Source of the DNA: Rhytidiadelphus loreus
Taxonomy: Eukaryota > Streptophyta > Bryopsida > Hypnales > Hylocomiaceae
NCBI GenBank assembly: GCA_947034895.1
Contig: OX344762.1
Coordinates: 15,009,501 to 15,073,500, forward strand
Length of the DNA: 64,000 bases
Direction of reading: 5' to 3'
Shown here: piece by piece, positions 1 to 13,248 of the stretch
How the letters are laid out: each line of letters opens with the position of its first letter
Position numbering within the stretch: position 1 is the first letter of the stretch
Notes under the pieces: model-generated
Told to the model about the DNA's origin: nothing
Seen by the model: only the letters and a program-made list of their open reading frames with translations
The model's database searches: none
Translations under genes and position numbers: made by a program

Positions 1-103
1 GACTAACTTTCAATGATTGCTTTTGCATTTTTATAAGCCAACAATTTACACGGTTCCAAAACAACTGATTTCTACATTGTCCAACTCATCGTTTAAGAGT
101 TAA
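1..103. repeat. Dispersed TTAA-ended repeat, right end (truncated by window edge)
   Basis: The first ~100 bases closely match 23586-23685, sharing AAGCCAACAATT, ACACGGTTCCAAAA and TGATTTC. Both copies end in a short arm (TTTAAGAGTTAA here, TTTAAGGATTAA there) closing on TTAA at 100-103. This looks like the right end of a short non-autonomous element whose left end lies outside the window. TTAA-bounded ends recall piggyBac-type targets, but no transposase is present, so the class is inference. Confidence 0.55.
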
Positions 104-304
104 TGGTCTGTTCTACCTTATTTCTGTTAGTTTTGCCTTAACTGAAAGCCTTTCAAGAAAAACATAAAAAAAAATACACAAGTATTCCGTGATTGTTGTC
201 AACATTCGAAAGGGAGTACTTAGCTTTTGATACGGTGACACCGGTACAAGTCTAGAACTTACTAAGATAGTATGCTCTAAAAGTAACCATTTAAGGGTTG
301 GTCT

Positions 305-480
305 ACCTTTTTCATAGGCTTCCTTGGACATAATTATTTTTAGATCATTTTTCAAAGAAAGAAAAATAGATGTGGAACTTAACACAAGTGCATTTTTTTT
401 GTATTTTCTCACACATTTTTGAATTACTTATAAATTTCCAAAGATTGGGGGCATAGGCACCTATTTGTGACCATACGTTT
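305..480 (+). repeat. Dispersed AT-rich repeat, copy 1
   Basis: This stretch aligns with 51365-51532. Shared blocks in the same order include AAGAAAAATAGATG, ATTTTTGAA and CCTATTTGTGA. It is a non-coding dispersed repeat of unknown class; the second copy lies inside the large Mutator-like element. Confidence 0.5.
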
Positions 481-1069
481 CCCCCAATTTGTCCACTTGC
501 AACTTGTAAAGAGATGTGTGGAAATTGGCTCTTCCAATACAAAAATAACTTTTCCTCCATGCATTCAATTGCTAAAGTGGTCCATATAAGGATCACCCCA
601 TCTCCATTCTCCACCTAGAAGGCTAAAAATAGGGGCGGTTTGAAGAAGATGAGCGCTTCTAGAGCATACTACCTTAGTGCAAGCCATTACAGTGCGGATA
701 CTACGTGTCTCACTCTGACTCATGCGCCAGTAAGGAAAAAAGCTCAAAATACTTCCACATCTAATGTGTGACTAATATAAGCTGACGGACACACCAGATC
801 TTTTCTTGCACGAGGGAAGAAAACCTTCAACAAGTACTCAATGGACCCATCAGTTTTGACAATGAAACCGCAATCATCTTCATGCGCCTGGTCAGTACTT
901 TAAAACTATCTTCACTCACGCATTTGCGAGCTGTATGTGCAGGACTTGCACTAAGTTAGCTTCTCTTAATTTGTCTTCGATGATCCCCTGCAAGTTTAGT
1001 TCCCTGTTTTTGTAGAGCTCGAAACGGGACGACAATACTACTAGCTGGTGGAAGCAAGGCTTTGACAAG
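481..1069. other. 5' flank and probable leader of P450 gene 1
   Basis: No convincing gene is seen here; minus-strand ORFs lack recognisable motifs. The last ~100 bases carry blocks that recur just upstream of the second P450: CCCCTGC, then GTAGAG followed by CGAAACG (about 967-1027) against CCCCCTGC, then GTAGAG and TGAAACGAG (about 9262-9293). These are probably shared 5' leader or promoter sequence kept since the duplication. Confidence 0.4.
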
Positions 1070-4000
1070 ATGGAGACTGTGTTTGAGAAGATGACGGCCG
1101 GCTTGGGGAACAAGGACCAGCTTCTGTCCTACGGAATTGCGCTCTCCATCGGCCTGGTCCTGCTGCTACTCTTCGGGTATGGAATTTCAGGAAAGAATCT
1201 GAAGAAGCTGCCACCAGGTCCGTTTCCATGGCCAGTGTTTGGCAACCTTTTCCTCGGCGGATCCCATCCTCACCAAGTCTTCACGCAGCTGGCGAATCAA
1301 TACGGAAACATCATGAGCCTCTTCTTCGGAAGCGTGCGCGTGGTGATTGTGTCTGATTCCCACATGGTCAAGGAGCTTTTCTCAGTCAGTGACACGAATT
1401 TCGCATCTCGACCAATTCACGACTTTATGCGCACGCCTGCCAAGTACATGAACTACGGCGAAGAGAATGTGTCAATGGCCATCAGCGTTTACACTTCCAA
1501 AGTCCGGGAGATGCGTCAAATGTGTAACACTGAGTTGTTCACGCCGCAGAAATTGGAGATGAAGAAGAGCACGCGAATGGAGGAGATTCAAAGGACGGTG
1601 GCAGTTATGGGAGAGAACACTAGTATTCCTGTTGACATCCGACCCATCCTTAGTGAATTCAGTCTGCGGGTCAATTGTAGGATGTCGTTTAACAAAGCCT
1701 TCCAGCATTCAGAGCACAGTCCTTCCAGCGGAAGTGGTGTCGATCCACAGGCATTCAGGAGATTGGAGACGGAAAACACGAAGCTCTTGGCGACGCACAA
1801 CATTCTAGATCTCATCCCTGGTTTACGAATCCTCTTCGGAAGGTTTGATTTGGAGGGGATCCATGCGAGATGGAAGGAGGTGACCATGAGAAAAGTGAAT
1901 TGCGCGGACTCTATTTTGAAATGGTATCGGAAAGAGTTACCAAATGGACGGGAGGATCCGGAAATAGACTTTGTTCAGACTTTGCTGGTACTCACCGACG
2001 GCGGCAAGTACACGATGACCGAAGCTAGGGCTATTATTTTTGTAAGCATCCTTTACCATCCTGTAGAATTGAACTTGAATTATTTGCTGTAAGATATATA
2101 GTGTATATTGAGTGTGATTCTGGTTCTATACAGAGGTGTCAGAATGCTAGACTTGCTCTTCAAAAAATTAGTCGATTTGGGCCGAGATTTTGGATGGTTT
2201 CAGATGAGAATTTTAGGGCTCCAGGATTTTGAGTTACCTAGCATGATATCAGTGAACTACAATCTTGGGTAATATGGAGGTGATGAAAGCAAACAGGTTT
2301 GGGAAACTGAGTGTCGAAATAGAAGCAAACAGAGGAAAGTGATTATGGCTAATAATCTAGCTCCGCTTCTCAAATGGTTGCCTGCCACTTGTAGGTTAGA
2401 GAGTTTCCGAAAGTTGCCGCTTTCGTTGCTGGAAATCCTCCTCATTAGACAAATTTTCATGTGACAAAATTGCATCTCTTCCGATATTGAAAGTCAGATT
2501 TTCAACCCATTTCAAACATAGTTACATGTAATGGTTTTCAAGCATTTGAAACTTATTTTCTCATTCTTTGTGATTGAACACTCATCTTTTCTAGTTAGAA
2601 ATTGAGAGAAGATGGGGTCTCAAAATACCCTGGCTCGCTATTGCCTGTTCTACTGGACCTCCCATTCCAACATTGGAAGCACTCAATGTTGCCTTCTAAA
2701 CCCTATGAACCATGTACTTTTAAGAGCTCATTGAGATGGTGTGGCATATATCCCGTGCAGGAAATGTTGTCAGCGGGAACAGACACGATCGCTGCAACGT
2801 TAGAATGGGCCCTTCTGGAGCTTGTGCGCTACCCATATTGCATGCAAAGGTTACAGGCGGAGCTTGATGCACATTTTGGCATGAACGGGCCCGTGGAAGA
2901 GGATGAGGCAGATCAGTTACCGTATCTCCAGGTAATCAGGCACCTCTGTGCACACCATCCCACTTCCTCCAGGAATTAGTAAGCTCTTGCTCCCCAATTA
3001 TTGTCCATACCGGTAATAATGTTAACTCTTGAACATGAGCAAGAACCTCTCTAAAAATACTGATATTGGATTGGGTCCTAGCCTTATAATGCTCAAAACT
3101 TGTTTAAGTTATTAAATTAGATCCCAAAAGAATTGTTACAAATCAAACAAAGTTAACATCGGTACAATTCTTGAATCCTAATCATACCCTGTTTTAGTAT
3201 TTGAACAGTAAGAAGGGAGCACTTACAGCTTTTCGAAAGTATGTGAAGGCCGGAGCCGAGTGTCTGGTTCGATTTTTGATATTCAGAGAGCATGTGAATC
3301 CTTGCAGGCTGTGGTGAAGGAAGTTCTGCGCCTCCACGTTCCCACGACTCTGGGCCTGCCACACAGCAACATGGAGGATGCCACTCTGGGAGGATACCAC
3401 ATCCCAGCGAGAACAACGGTGATGGCAAACTTCTGGGCACTCCATCGTGATCCGAGCACCTGGGGAGACGATGCATTAGAGTTCAATCCAGAAAGGTTCC
3501 TTGGTTCCGATTTGAGAGTGAACGGGACCAACAATTATCAGTTTCTTCCGTTCGGAGCTGGAAGGAGGTAATCAAACTTCACCGCTAAATGACGAAGGAT
3601 TCATCGATGATTTTATAATGATCAATTTGATTGATCATGACATACTGTCTAATGATTAGGTTAGATAGAACCAAGTTTATCACCAGCAATAGAGAAGGAC
3701 ATCGAATTAGCTAGTAAATATGATCGACAAAAGCAGGTTCTCATTTCATCAACTCAAAATTGCTGAAAGAAACTGCGAAACCCAATTTGAGCATTCCCAC
3801 TAGTGTTGTTAGTATCTGTTGTTTGAAGAACCTGATACCCAAAATCCTAAACCTCATTGTCAGTCACTTGATTTTCTTTCAAATTTCCAGCAAGATTTTG
3901 AAAGGGAACCTGATTTGCAGGGAGAGAGAGACATTTAGTATCTGTATCTGAATAATACATTCCAAATCAGATTTTCTAGAATACAGAATATGAGACCGGT

Positions 4001-4378
4001 GGAATGCCTGTAGGGGTTAGGGTTTGCTTGGAGAAAGACATAACTAAGCCTAGTTAATGATCGTTGAAACCCTAATTTCTTGTATCCCGCACCAAATTTT
4101 GATATGAGCGGAGTTGTATTCTGAGCGCGCCTCATGTGGTCTAACTGTGATGCAGGATATGTCCTGGACGGGCATTGGCAATAAGAGTACTGTCTGCGGC
4201 TGTAGGCTCTTTTGTTCATGCGTTTGAAATGTCAGCCCTGCAAGGAGTCGCGCTCACCGCCAACGAAGGCACGAATGGCCTCAACATTCGACCCGAAACT
4301 CCATTGCGTCTTCAAATCAGCTTGCGCCCTGCTGCCTCACTTTACTTCACCCCAACTACTTCTGCATCTAAGGCATGA
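1070..4378 (+). CDS. Cytochrome P450, CYP71-clan type (tandem copy 1)
   Basis: Heme-thiolate monooxygenase, probably ER-anchored; substrate unknown. Exons are 1070-2041, 2761-2931, 3308-3567 and 4156-4378, with intron phases 0, 0 and 2, giving 541 residues, normal for a plant P450. An N-terminal hydrophobic segment (about residues 22-44) is followed by the basic and proline-rich LPPGP hinge. The I-helix motif AGTDT (about 329), the K-helix E-V-L-R (386-389), the PERF segment and the heme signature FGAGRRICPG (Cys about 470) are all present. The last intron splits the second Arg of that signature. It is a tandem paralogue of the gene at 9334, with identical intron positions. The I-helix and heme region are CYP71-clan-like; I cannot assign the family. 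Exon 3 was chosen because its acceptor CTTGCAG restores the frame seen in the paralogue. Confidence 0.93.
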
Positions 4379-6330
4379 TGATACAGTTACAGTTACAGTT
4401 TAGGGTTTTAGAGTTCAGGGTTTAGGGATGAACATGAATGAACACGAACTTGAATGGGGTAGTTCTACTATTCGAAATTTTCCACGATCTACACCAGTTT
4501 GCGCTACTGATATCAATCTGTCCCCTCTTCCCATCCCACCCTCACATTGATATCAATTTAGTGGGTTTAGAACTGCTACGTACATGGAAAATGGGCATTG
4601 ATAGGAAGTGCTACCTTTGCTTTTGAATGAACATACTGTACTTAGTGTATGTTATCACATGATTGGTGCTGACAGGTGAAAACAAATTTGTAAAAACACA
4701 TTTGTATGTAAAGTATGGACACAGGCTTCACAACACCCACACAAATCAAGAGTCTGTTGGGGAGGTTCTGTTGGGGAGGTTCTACTGATCATACCACATG
4801 GATGTAAGTCGTTAGGCAGTACCGCTCTTGTTGGATTTGCGTAAATGTCGAAGTGCTCCTGAATAGCTCCCGAATGTATTGCTTCACAAGGGACATTGCC
4901 ATCACAAGCTCCAGTACCGGCGTTGAGCAAGCTCAAATACCGCAAGCAAGAGCAATGCTGGAAGCAGGTCCCTGTGACCACCGACAGAAAGGCGTATTGT
5001 AACTGAAAAACTTGAGAAAACAATGGCTTGCCTGTAATCAAACACTTAACAGATTCGTTTAGATTGCGTTTGAATTCTATTCAACTTTATGTTATTTTTG
5101 GAATGATAACAACCTTCTAGTTGTGTCCTTTGCCAATGAAGGTGATGGTTGCTAGAATGTGGTGGTGGTTCCTAGTTTTTAGTCATGGATACCTTTTGTC
5201 CAAAGTCAGTGAACACTTGGACAATGACTCCAATCTTAAAGTTGTGTCTAAAGTTGAGTTCTCCCCTAAAGCCCCCAAGGTTTTTGGACAGAATGTAACT
5301 TTTTGAAGTTTGTACCAAAGGAGACAATGTTAAGCATCATGAATAGAATGTATGGTCAAAATTTCAAACCTATTTTAGATTTTTTTCAAATGAGTTTCGA
5401 AGATAGAATTTCAAAAATTCATTAAAAATGCAATTTCTATATTTAACATTTGAATTTTGTATGATGGGTCAAAATTGTAGTTTCAATGAAAAAAGGTATA
5501 AAATTTAGTGATGAGGACATCAACACTTTCTCCAAACTTTACAACATTAGCCCCTTAAAGACTAAGCATTCAAATTTCAAACAACAGATGAATGGAAATA
5601 CATCCCAATACAGGCATGTACAAAATTTGTTTTTTCATCCATCAATTTTTTGGAAGATTCTTGTGTTAGTTCTTTAAAATTTATATAGTATAAAATAATA
5701 AAATTTTCAACTCAAAAAATAATCCTTAAGAAACAACTTGAATAAAAAATACAATAAAAATCTTCAAAAATTAATATTATTAGAACTTTACATTTTGAAC
5801 TTAAATAAAGAAAATTCTTGTGGAAATCACAAGTATTCAATTTGCGATCAGTTTTAGAATAAATTTTCAATTTTTGACTTCAAATTTCATTAAAAAAATA
5901 ATTATTGGTTTGTATACTATTTGATCTAACTATATGGATGTAATCTATAATAGATCATATTTTACAACTATTGTCGGAGAGTCATCACTAAATTATCTTT
6001 TAAGTTGCATCTTATAATGCATCATTCTTCATAATTTTGTTGAAATCTAGTCATAAAGGTGGAATAGATAAACAATAATTACTTTGTGCAATTTTTGTTA
6101 TAATTGTTTTTGGACTGCAACAATCTATATTTTGAATGTAAATATATGAAGGCAACCCAATCTAGTTGGCATATAAAAAATAAATTTTTGAAAAAGAAGA
6201 TTTTCATTTCACTTGAAGTCAAGCAACAACTAGAAAATGCATGGTTGTATGGGCCTTTGGGGGTTATAAACAAAAAGAAAACCATCAAATTATGGTTTTT
6301 TGTTTCATTTCATTTGGCCACTCCAAAAAG
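4379..6330. other. Intergenic, increasingly AT-rich
   Basis: This holds the 3' flank of P450 gene 1, including a short direct repeat GTTGGGGAGGTTCT at about 4758-4785, then long AT-rich DNA. ORFs of 60-130 codons here lack motifs or splice support. No gene seen. Confidence 0.5.
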
Positions 6331-6331
6331 C

Positions 6332-6353
6332 AACCTTCATCATGATGATGAAG
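6332..6353. repeat. Small palindrome
   Basis: CTTCATCATGATGATGAAG is an odd-length perfect palindrome (9-base arms around one G) lying just outside the inverted-repeat block at 6424-7210. It could be a minor hairpin; no function can be assigned. Confidence 0.4.
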
Positions 6354-6423
6354 CTATTTACATCCATGGCCATGAATGAAACCTACAAAATGTACTTGAA
6401 CTATTATTTGTTCATCTATAAGT

Positions 6424-7210
6424 GTACACATTCATCCAAATAAAACAATATCTTTCCAAGATATTATAGCAATTGATTGATGTCATCAATGAAAGGAGAA
6501 TACAATGATCATAATGAGTATTCATATACTTCTAAAATTGCCATAACTAATTGAGAAATTAGATTTTTCCAACATTGAAGTACAAGTAACACACATATTA
6601 AAAAAAAAAAATTTAATCATTTTTTATTTTTCAAAATTTTAATCAAATATATTAGTGAAAAAAGCTCTTAAAGAAATAAATTTCTTTTCAAGATTCTTTA
6701 GTTCGTGGAATGATAATCTTTTTGGAATCTTTTGGTAATAATTTCACGAAAGCCAAAATATTATTGAATGAAATATTATTGACATCAATCAATAGCTACA
6801 ATATATTGGAAAGATATTATTTGCTTGGATGAATGCATACACTTTTGGATAAAGTGAGTTATCAATTGACTAATGATTCCAAATAGTTATGTTTCTTATA
6901 ATTTACTACAAATATCTCCAAAAAATGATAAAAAATAATATCTAAGTATTTTATATACTTTTCAAAATTTCCAAAATATTTGGAGATTTATTTGGAGTGA
7001 ATTATAAGAAACATAAAAGTGTAGAGTCATATTTAGATAGTAATTTTTACTCAATAAAATTTTAAAATTTGTGAAATTCTTACTAGAAAAATCCAAAAAG
7101 AATTCTCATTCCACATACTAAAGGATTTTGAATTTTTTTTGATTGTATTAAAAGTTTTTTTCACTAATAAATTTGATTAAATTATGAAAAAATCAAAATT
7201 TGTTTTAAAA
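6424..7210. repeat. Nested inverted-repeat (foldback) block
   Basis: Three inverted pairs lie here. Arm A, about 6424-6483 (CATTCATCCAA, ATATCTTTCCAA, ATTGATTGATG), matches the complement of about 6783-6843. Arm B, about 6613-6775 (TATTAGTGAAAAAA, GTGGAATGA, TTTTTGGA), matches the complement of about 7044-7210. Arm C, about 6889-6925 (TATGTTTCTTATAATT), matches the complement of 6975-7014. The arms interleave (A-B-A'-C-C'-B'), which suggests superposed insertions of foldback or MITE-like elements rather than one hairpin. No coding capacity is seen. Confidence 0.6.
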
Positions 7211-9333
7211 ATTTTGAAAATTTATTTTATTCAAGTGTATTATTTGTACTACAATATGTCAAAATTTCGTTGAAAAACTTTAAATCCTCAATTAGCTATG
7301 GAAATTTTTGTACATGTATGAAACATTTTGTACAAAGCAATGACCAAAGAGGGTATTTTGTGATAAAAAAAAAAGGTTGATGAGGAGGGTGGGATGCATT
7401 GCATGGTGTAAACCACGTACAAAATTTTTTAACACAATAAAGATATCTTTCCAATTGAAAGTTTTGAAGATTCTCAAGATGAATTATGTTGAACAAAAGG
7501 AAACAATAAAGAGTCTTTTGAATGAACGGAATATATGATGGATTTAAAAAGCACAATCCTCAATTACGTGGGGATTCTCACATAATGCTTGTTAGAATCC
7601 TAGTTAGAGCATTTGTGCAAGCTTGGCAAACAAGCCTTGTGACAACAAATGGTGGGGTATTCTACGAGGCCCGCATAGTGTCGGGTTATTTTTTGGGCAA
7701 ACTGACTCGCAAATTGATCCACTGCAAAGTTGACAATCCAAACGTCAAAGGACTTTTTAGCATTATAAAAAGAAAAAAAGGAAAAGATTCCACCTTAAGA
7801 AAAGACCTTTCATGCAAATAAGGGAAGGTTGAATATTATTGGTACCCCTAACAATGCGGAAAAACATATGACAATAAAAAAAATTGTATTGTAAGCCAAG
7901 TCACAAACCCTTTTGTATTTCAACAAATTATTGGGTTTAGAAGGAATAATGACAGAAGCAAGAATAAAGAGAGACCAATGCCGATTTCATTGGAAAGTGT
8001 TTCTTGGAGTTGACCCTTTATTATGCCCTTATCATCTAGAAACCTAGAAGCATTGTAGATGTTTTTAGAACATTGCCACCACCATTTCCTTCAAATAAGA
8101 CTTGGGAAATCTTCCTTGTACCTCCCATCCACCTACAACAACAAATTCCCTTATTAGTCATCCCTGAGCTCACAACCCGTCAGAAAAAGTGAAGACACCG
8201 TTTATGACTTGGCAAGCTCTACATTGCTTTCAATGTGGTTTGTTAGGTTCACTCAAATTTGGGGAAAAGAGCAAAACCTTGTAGTGCAAGAAATTGGAGA
8301 AGAAGAACGGTTATGAGCTTGAGTTTGGCACAAAGTTACTGACAAGATTAAGCAGCAATAAAGTGCGACAAAACGTATGCGCTAATATAAAATATGCAAC
8401 AAGCATGGTGGGCATGATGTCTTATACTTTGTACAGTGAATTCTAGCATGTTCGGATTCCTTCTCCCCACTGGCCGCGTTCACAGTGGGACATATGTACA
8501 AGGCTGGCCATGCCCTACCTTGGTCCGGTCAGCTTTGCCGCCAATGGGTAGCGATGCCGTTCTGGGAAATAAGCCACCCGGCAACTATACTATACACAGC
8601 AAATTTCCTGGCAGTGCAATAGGTTACAACAGCCGGTACTGTACTTCCCCAAACATTCCTTTAGTTAAAGAGATGAAATTGCATTTGATTTTGACCAAAC
8701 TTTCCAGTCCTTTCACGCTTCCAAGATGTTGGAGCAGTTGACTGATGTCATCACCACAGGGAGACCCCATCCACAGATATTCCGTCAAGAAACAAACTTG
8801 CAATGACTAGCTCTTTCGCAATCTTTCGCAAAACTTTCGCAAAACTTTCGTAACGGTTCAAGAAAGAAAACCGGCATGAAGCACACCGAGGCATACATCG
8901 AGGACATCTGGTCATTGTAGCTTCGATAGATATTATTCCAGCTCCGAGATTCTTCACCTCTCGTCCGGCCCTGCTGCGACTCCAGCTCCGAGCTCTCAAT
9001 AAAATACAGAATACAGTCGTAAAGAAGTGGCTCAGTATGAACTTGGTGACTTGGGCTATGGAAATAGACTACTGCAGTTTCGTTTCCGTTTGAAGCTGGA
9101 CTTCTACTGGTCGTGATGGGAGCGTGACCTGCCGTCATCAATGCGACCATCAGTACGTGGCCGCCATGCCAGTCCGTGAAAACGGACAGCCCTTTCAACA
9201 ATTGGGTCCCTCAAATCTTGCTTCCCTTGTGATCGATACTTTCACTGCTAATCGATCTTGCATCCCCCTGCTTCGGTAGAGTTTGAAACGAGTGCTGGTG
9301 ACTGCGCGCATGCAAGGCTCGGAAGAATTAGCC
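7211..9333. other. Intergenic and 5' flank of P450 gene 2
   Basis: No supportable gene. The ORF at 8436-8741 has no family motif and no splice support. Base composition becomes less AT-rich from about 8400 towards the gene, as expected for promoter and leader sequence. Confidence 0.45.
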
Positions 9334-11472
9334 ATGGAGTCTAGTTTTGGTAGTAAGATGATCGGGAACTATCAGCTTCTGTCCTCCGGAATTGCGCTCA
9401 GTGCTGGTATGGTACTTGTGCTACTGTTTGTGTCTGGTTTGTTAGGGAAAAAGAAGAAGTTACCTCCAGGCCCGTTCCCGTGGCCGCTGTTTGGAAACCT
9501 TTTCTTAGGAGGAACGCATCCTCACCAAGCCTTCGCGCAGCTTGCCAAGCGGCACGGGAATATAATGAGCATCTTCTTTGGAAGCGTGCGAGTGGTGATT
9601 GTGTCGAATTCTAATATGGCCAAGGAGCTTTTTTCAGTCAGTGATGCGGATTTCGTATCGCGACCAATTCACGACCTGATGTACACGACTTCTAAGTACA
9701 TGAATTATGGGGAAGAGAATGTGTCGATTGCGGTCAGTTTTTACACTCCGAAAGTGAGGGAGATGCGTCAATTGTGTATCAGTGAATTGTTCACGACGCA
9801 GAAATTGGAGATGAAGAAGAGTACTCGAATGGAGGAGATACGGTGGATGGTGGCGACTATGGCAGCCATGGGCGAGAAAATTGTTGACGTACGAGATGTC
9901 GTTAGTGAGTTGAGTCTGCGGATCAACTGTCGGACGACATTCAACAAAGCGTTTTCGCATTCGGAGCGCGTTCCATCGAGCGGAACTGGTCTGGATCCAC
10001 AAACATACAGGAAATTGGAGGCTGAGAATATTAAGCTGTTGGCAACACACAATACTCTAGACATGATCCCTAGTCTAAGACTCGTCCTCGGACGTTTTGA
10101 CTTGGGAGGCATCAATGCAAAATGGACGGATGTGACTATGCGCAAAGTAAGTTGCGCAGAGTCTATTTTAGAATGGTATCGGCAACATGTTCCAGATGGA
10201 AGCGTTTCAACGGAGGAATCGGAAACTGACTTCGTGGAGACTTTGCTGCGTCTTTGCAAGGAGGGCAAGTACACGGTGACCATCGCTAGGTCTATTCTTT
10301 TGGTAAGCTTCCGAATTATGAGAGTGCTTCACTGCTGTCATTCTGTAGCTCAGTACGTTGAACTCGAATTACTTGGTGCAAGGTGCGTAGGGGGCTTCTG
10401 GATACATAGTAGACTACGTGGATCGATTCATGTGCTGCGGATGCGCGCTTGATGCAGTTCTTGGGAAAATCTTGAACTCCTCACGATTCTATTTTTTCGC
10501 GACGTCGCATTTGGTGCAGGAACTATTGACAGCGGGATCGGACACGATAGCTTCGACTTTGGAATGGTCGCTTCTGGAACTTGTGCGTCAGCCGCTGTTG
10601 ATGGAAAGATTACAGGCGGAGATTGATACAAAGTTTGGTATGAGTGGACCTGTAGAAGAGGAGGAGGCTTCTCAGTTACCGTATCTCCAGGTAATCAGGC
10701 ACCTCTGTGCACACTTTTTTTGATGGAAACGAGCACAAATCCAGAAATTGGTCTTCTCAAATTTTGTGTTTTCCCAGTTTCTGGTTGTTCGTCGATTTTC
10801 AATGTTTCAGAAATCGTATCAATTCTTGCAGGCTGTGCTGAAGGAAGTTTTGCGCCTACATATTCCTACGACTCTTGGCATCCCTCACTGCAACGTAGAA
10901 GATTCAAGCCTGGGAGGATACCACATGCCGGCGGGAACAACAGTGATGGCAAACTTCTGGGCACTGCACCGTGACACAATGACCTGGGGAGATGATGCAT
11001 TAGAGTTCAATCCAGAGAGGTTCCTTGGGTCCGATTTGAGTGTGAACGGGCCCAACAACTACCAATATCTTCCGTTCGGAGCTGGAAGGAGGTAAACAAA
11101 ATTGAATTTAGCTCGGAGAGACGGACCGAATTAATGATCCTTGAAACCCTAATTTCTTGCTTTCGCCACCTCATTATGATGTGAGATATCAGGTCTTGCT
11201 GCGATCTTGCATTCATAATTCGCGCGTGTGGTGTCTTATCGTGATGCAGGATTTGCCCTGGACGGGCAATGGCCATGAGAGTACTGTCTGCGGCTCTCGG
11301 CTCGTTTGTTCATGCGTTTGAATGGTCAGCCCCGCCAGGAGTGAAGCTCACCGTCAATGAAGGCACGCATGGCCTCAACATTCGACCCGAAACTCCATTG
11401 CTTCTTCAAATGAGCTTGCGCCCTGCTGCCTCACTTTACTCAACACTAAGCACCTCTAAATCCAACGCATGA
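9334..11472 (+). CDS. Cytochrome P450, CYP71-clan type (tandem copy 2)
   Basis: Paralogue of the gene at 1070. Exons are 9334-10302, 10520-10690, 10832-11091 and 11250-11472, with intron phases 0, 0 and 2, giving 540 residues. I chose the ATG at 9334 because the protein then starts M-E-S-S-F, matching M-E-T-V-F of copy 1; in-frame ATGs at 9283 and 9310 would add 17 or 8 residues. Membrane anchor, LPPGPFPWP hinge, I-helix AGSDT, K-helix E-V-L-R, PERF and heme motif FGAGRRFCPG (Cys about 469) are intact. Intron 2 starts with the same bases (GTAATCAGGCACCTCTGTGC) as in copy 1, and intron 3 keeps AAACCCTAATTTCTTG. The introns are shorter than in copy 1, so copy 1 has probably gained sequence. Substrate unknown. 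Confidence 0.93.
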
Positions 11473-13248
11473 TAACCTTGTTTTGAGTGTACATGTTTAG
11501 CGCCAATCGTCACTGACAGCTGAAAGGGACTCGCATGAAGATAAAATAGCTCCTCAATAATCCCTCAATGCAAAGCCAGGCTTTCTCCCGAGGGACAACG
11601 ACCTTCACTTCTCACGGCGACCGTGACCAATAAATCCAAGACAAGCGTGGTTGCTGCGCTTGGCTGGCTGCGAAGCCACCCACAGAACTTTTGTTCGAGC
11701 CCTTCGTGGTCGTCCACTCCATTGCCGTAAGTTGTTTTATTCGAGTGTCGAGACTAAAATACGACATTCTACGAGAGTTAGCGTTTAATTAGTTTTGTAT
11801 TAGATTTCTAATGTTTATCAAAACACTGAGGTTTGATCACTTGATCCTGGTTTTATGACATTAATTATGCAGTTAGGTGAAAATGCAGGGTTGCTGTAAA
11901 TCGATGTGGATGTATCATACATGTGAGCATCAAAAGTTTTAGAGGGAAGTGAGAAATTACTGTGATTCTGGCATGCCAGGACTGTAATTCCCATTGGAGA
12001 ACCTGCCCAAGGTGTGGGTCACAGAACTTGAACATTTTAGTAAGTGAGCTAAAATTTTAGTAAAGAAAATAAAGAATACCAAGAAACTATCTGGATCCAA
12101 GTCTCTAACAGACATGCCCATGGTCCTTTAGTTATCATCGTGCCTGCAGTGTCTTTGACGAGGAGTCCTTTTGTGTTGGGGAAAGGCGCTTTTGCCTTTC
12201 TTTGAAGGTATGACTCGGAGCAGCTTGAATTATCACGAAAACTTGCTTGAGATTTCTCTGTAGAAAATGAGCACTTCGAGTAGTTGTGTTGTATTTCTTT
12301 TGTCTCTTGACATAAGAGTTTCATTTTCAGTATTGAGATGAGGCACCATGCTCCAGTTCTTTCAAATGAATCCTGTCTTCCTGCATGGAGTTACACAGAA
12401 ATGACATTAGAGTTTGTCAACGTTCAATTTGATGGAAGTTTGGAAAGATGCAACAGGAGTTTCTTGAAATTTTAGGGTTTCAGCAAATTACTTGTTGCTT
12501 TCAAGATTTCAGTTGTGAATTGCGCGACCAATTGGCGTTGGTGAGGAAAACTCAACTCCAAAAGAGAAGTTGCAGGTGAATGTGTCTGGCATGATACTGC
12601 CCAGCAGCACTAGTTTTATGATAGGGTTTTTTTGATCGTGCTAGGTTTCAGGAGGGTTTTTGGTGGTGTCTCTTGACCTTATCACACCTGGCATCTCTTC
12701 ATCAGACAAGCTCTTACCCCTGCCTGCCTCTAGGCACGGCGTTGCGAGATGTTTTTTGCATCCCTGCATTGATCGACTGCTTCGATTCTTTGAAAGAGAA
12801 AACTTGGTTCCATAGATGTACACAATCAGATCTGAGGGCTAGTATCCCGCAGCGCATTCAAACTTCAAACAGAATTCGGAGATTCAGAATCTCCAGTAGT
12901 AGCCTTTTCCTAGTCTTGAGCATTCGTATTGATTCTCTACTATCCGCAGATAAAACTGGATGGACATAATCATGCCACCAATAGTGGGATCACTCTTTCC
13001 TGGGAATCTGGTAGACAGTGCCCACAAGGAGACTGAAACTATTCCAATCTGGAATTTTCAACAGAAAGTATACGGATAGAGGAGAAAACATCATAATTAT
13101 GAGAAGCTCCAATCGTGGAGGGGATTTCAAAAGTATGTTTACTCAACCCTAACCCTTGACATCACCAATATTGATTGCTGCAGAGTAAGAGTATTAAGAG
13201 AACGAAATCAACAGACCCTTTGCAACTTGAGGGCGTGAGGGGTGAACC
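11473..13248. other. Intergenic, probable 5' region of the pyruvate kinase gene
   Basis: No coding sequence is supported. The sequence is of mixed composition; the part before 13249 could hold a leader, possibly with a 5'UTR intron (AG-rich and T-rich tracts occur), but no transcript evidence is available. ORFs at 12049-12324 and 12673-12969 have no recognisable content. Confidence 0.4.

Noticed and set aside
8436..8741. 101-codon ORF upstream of P450 gene 2 as a gene
   Set aside because: No motif, no codon bias, no splice support; likely chance ORF in flank.
9283..9333. Upstream ATGs (9283, 9310) as start of P450 gene 2
   Set aside because: The ATG at 9334 aligns with the start of the paralogue and directly precedes the conserved N-terminus.
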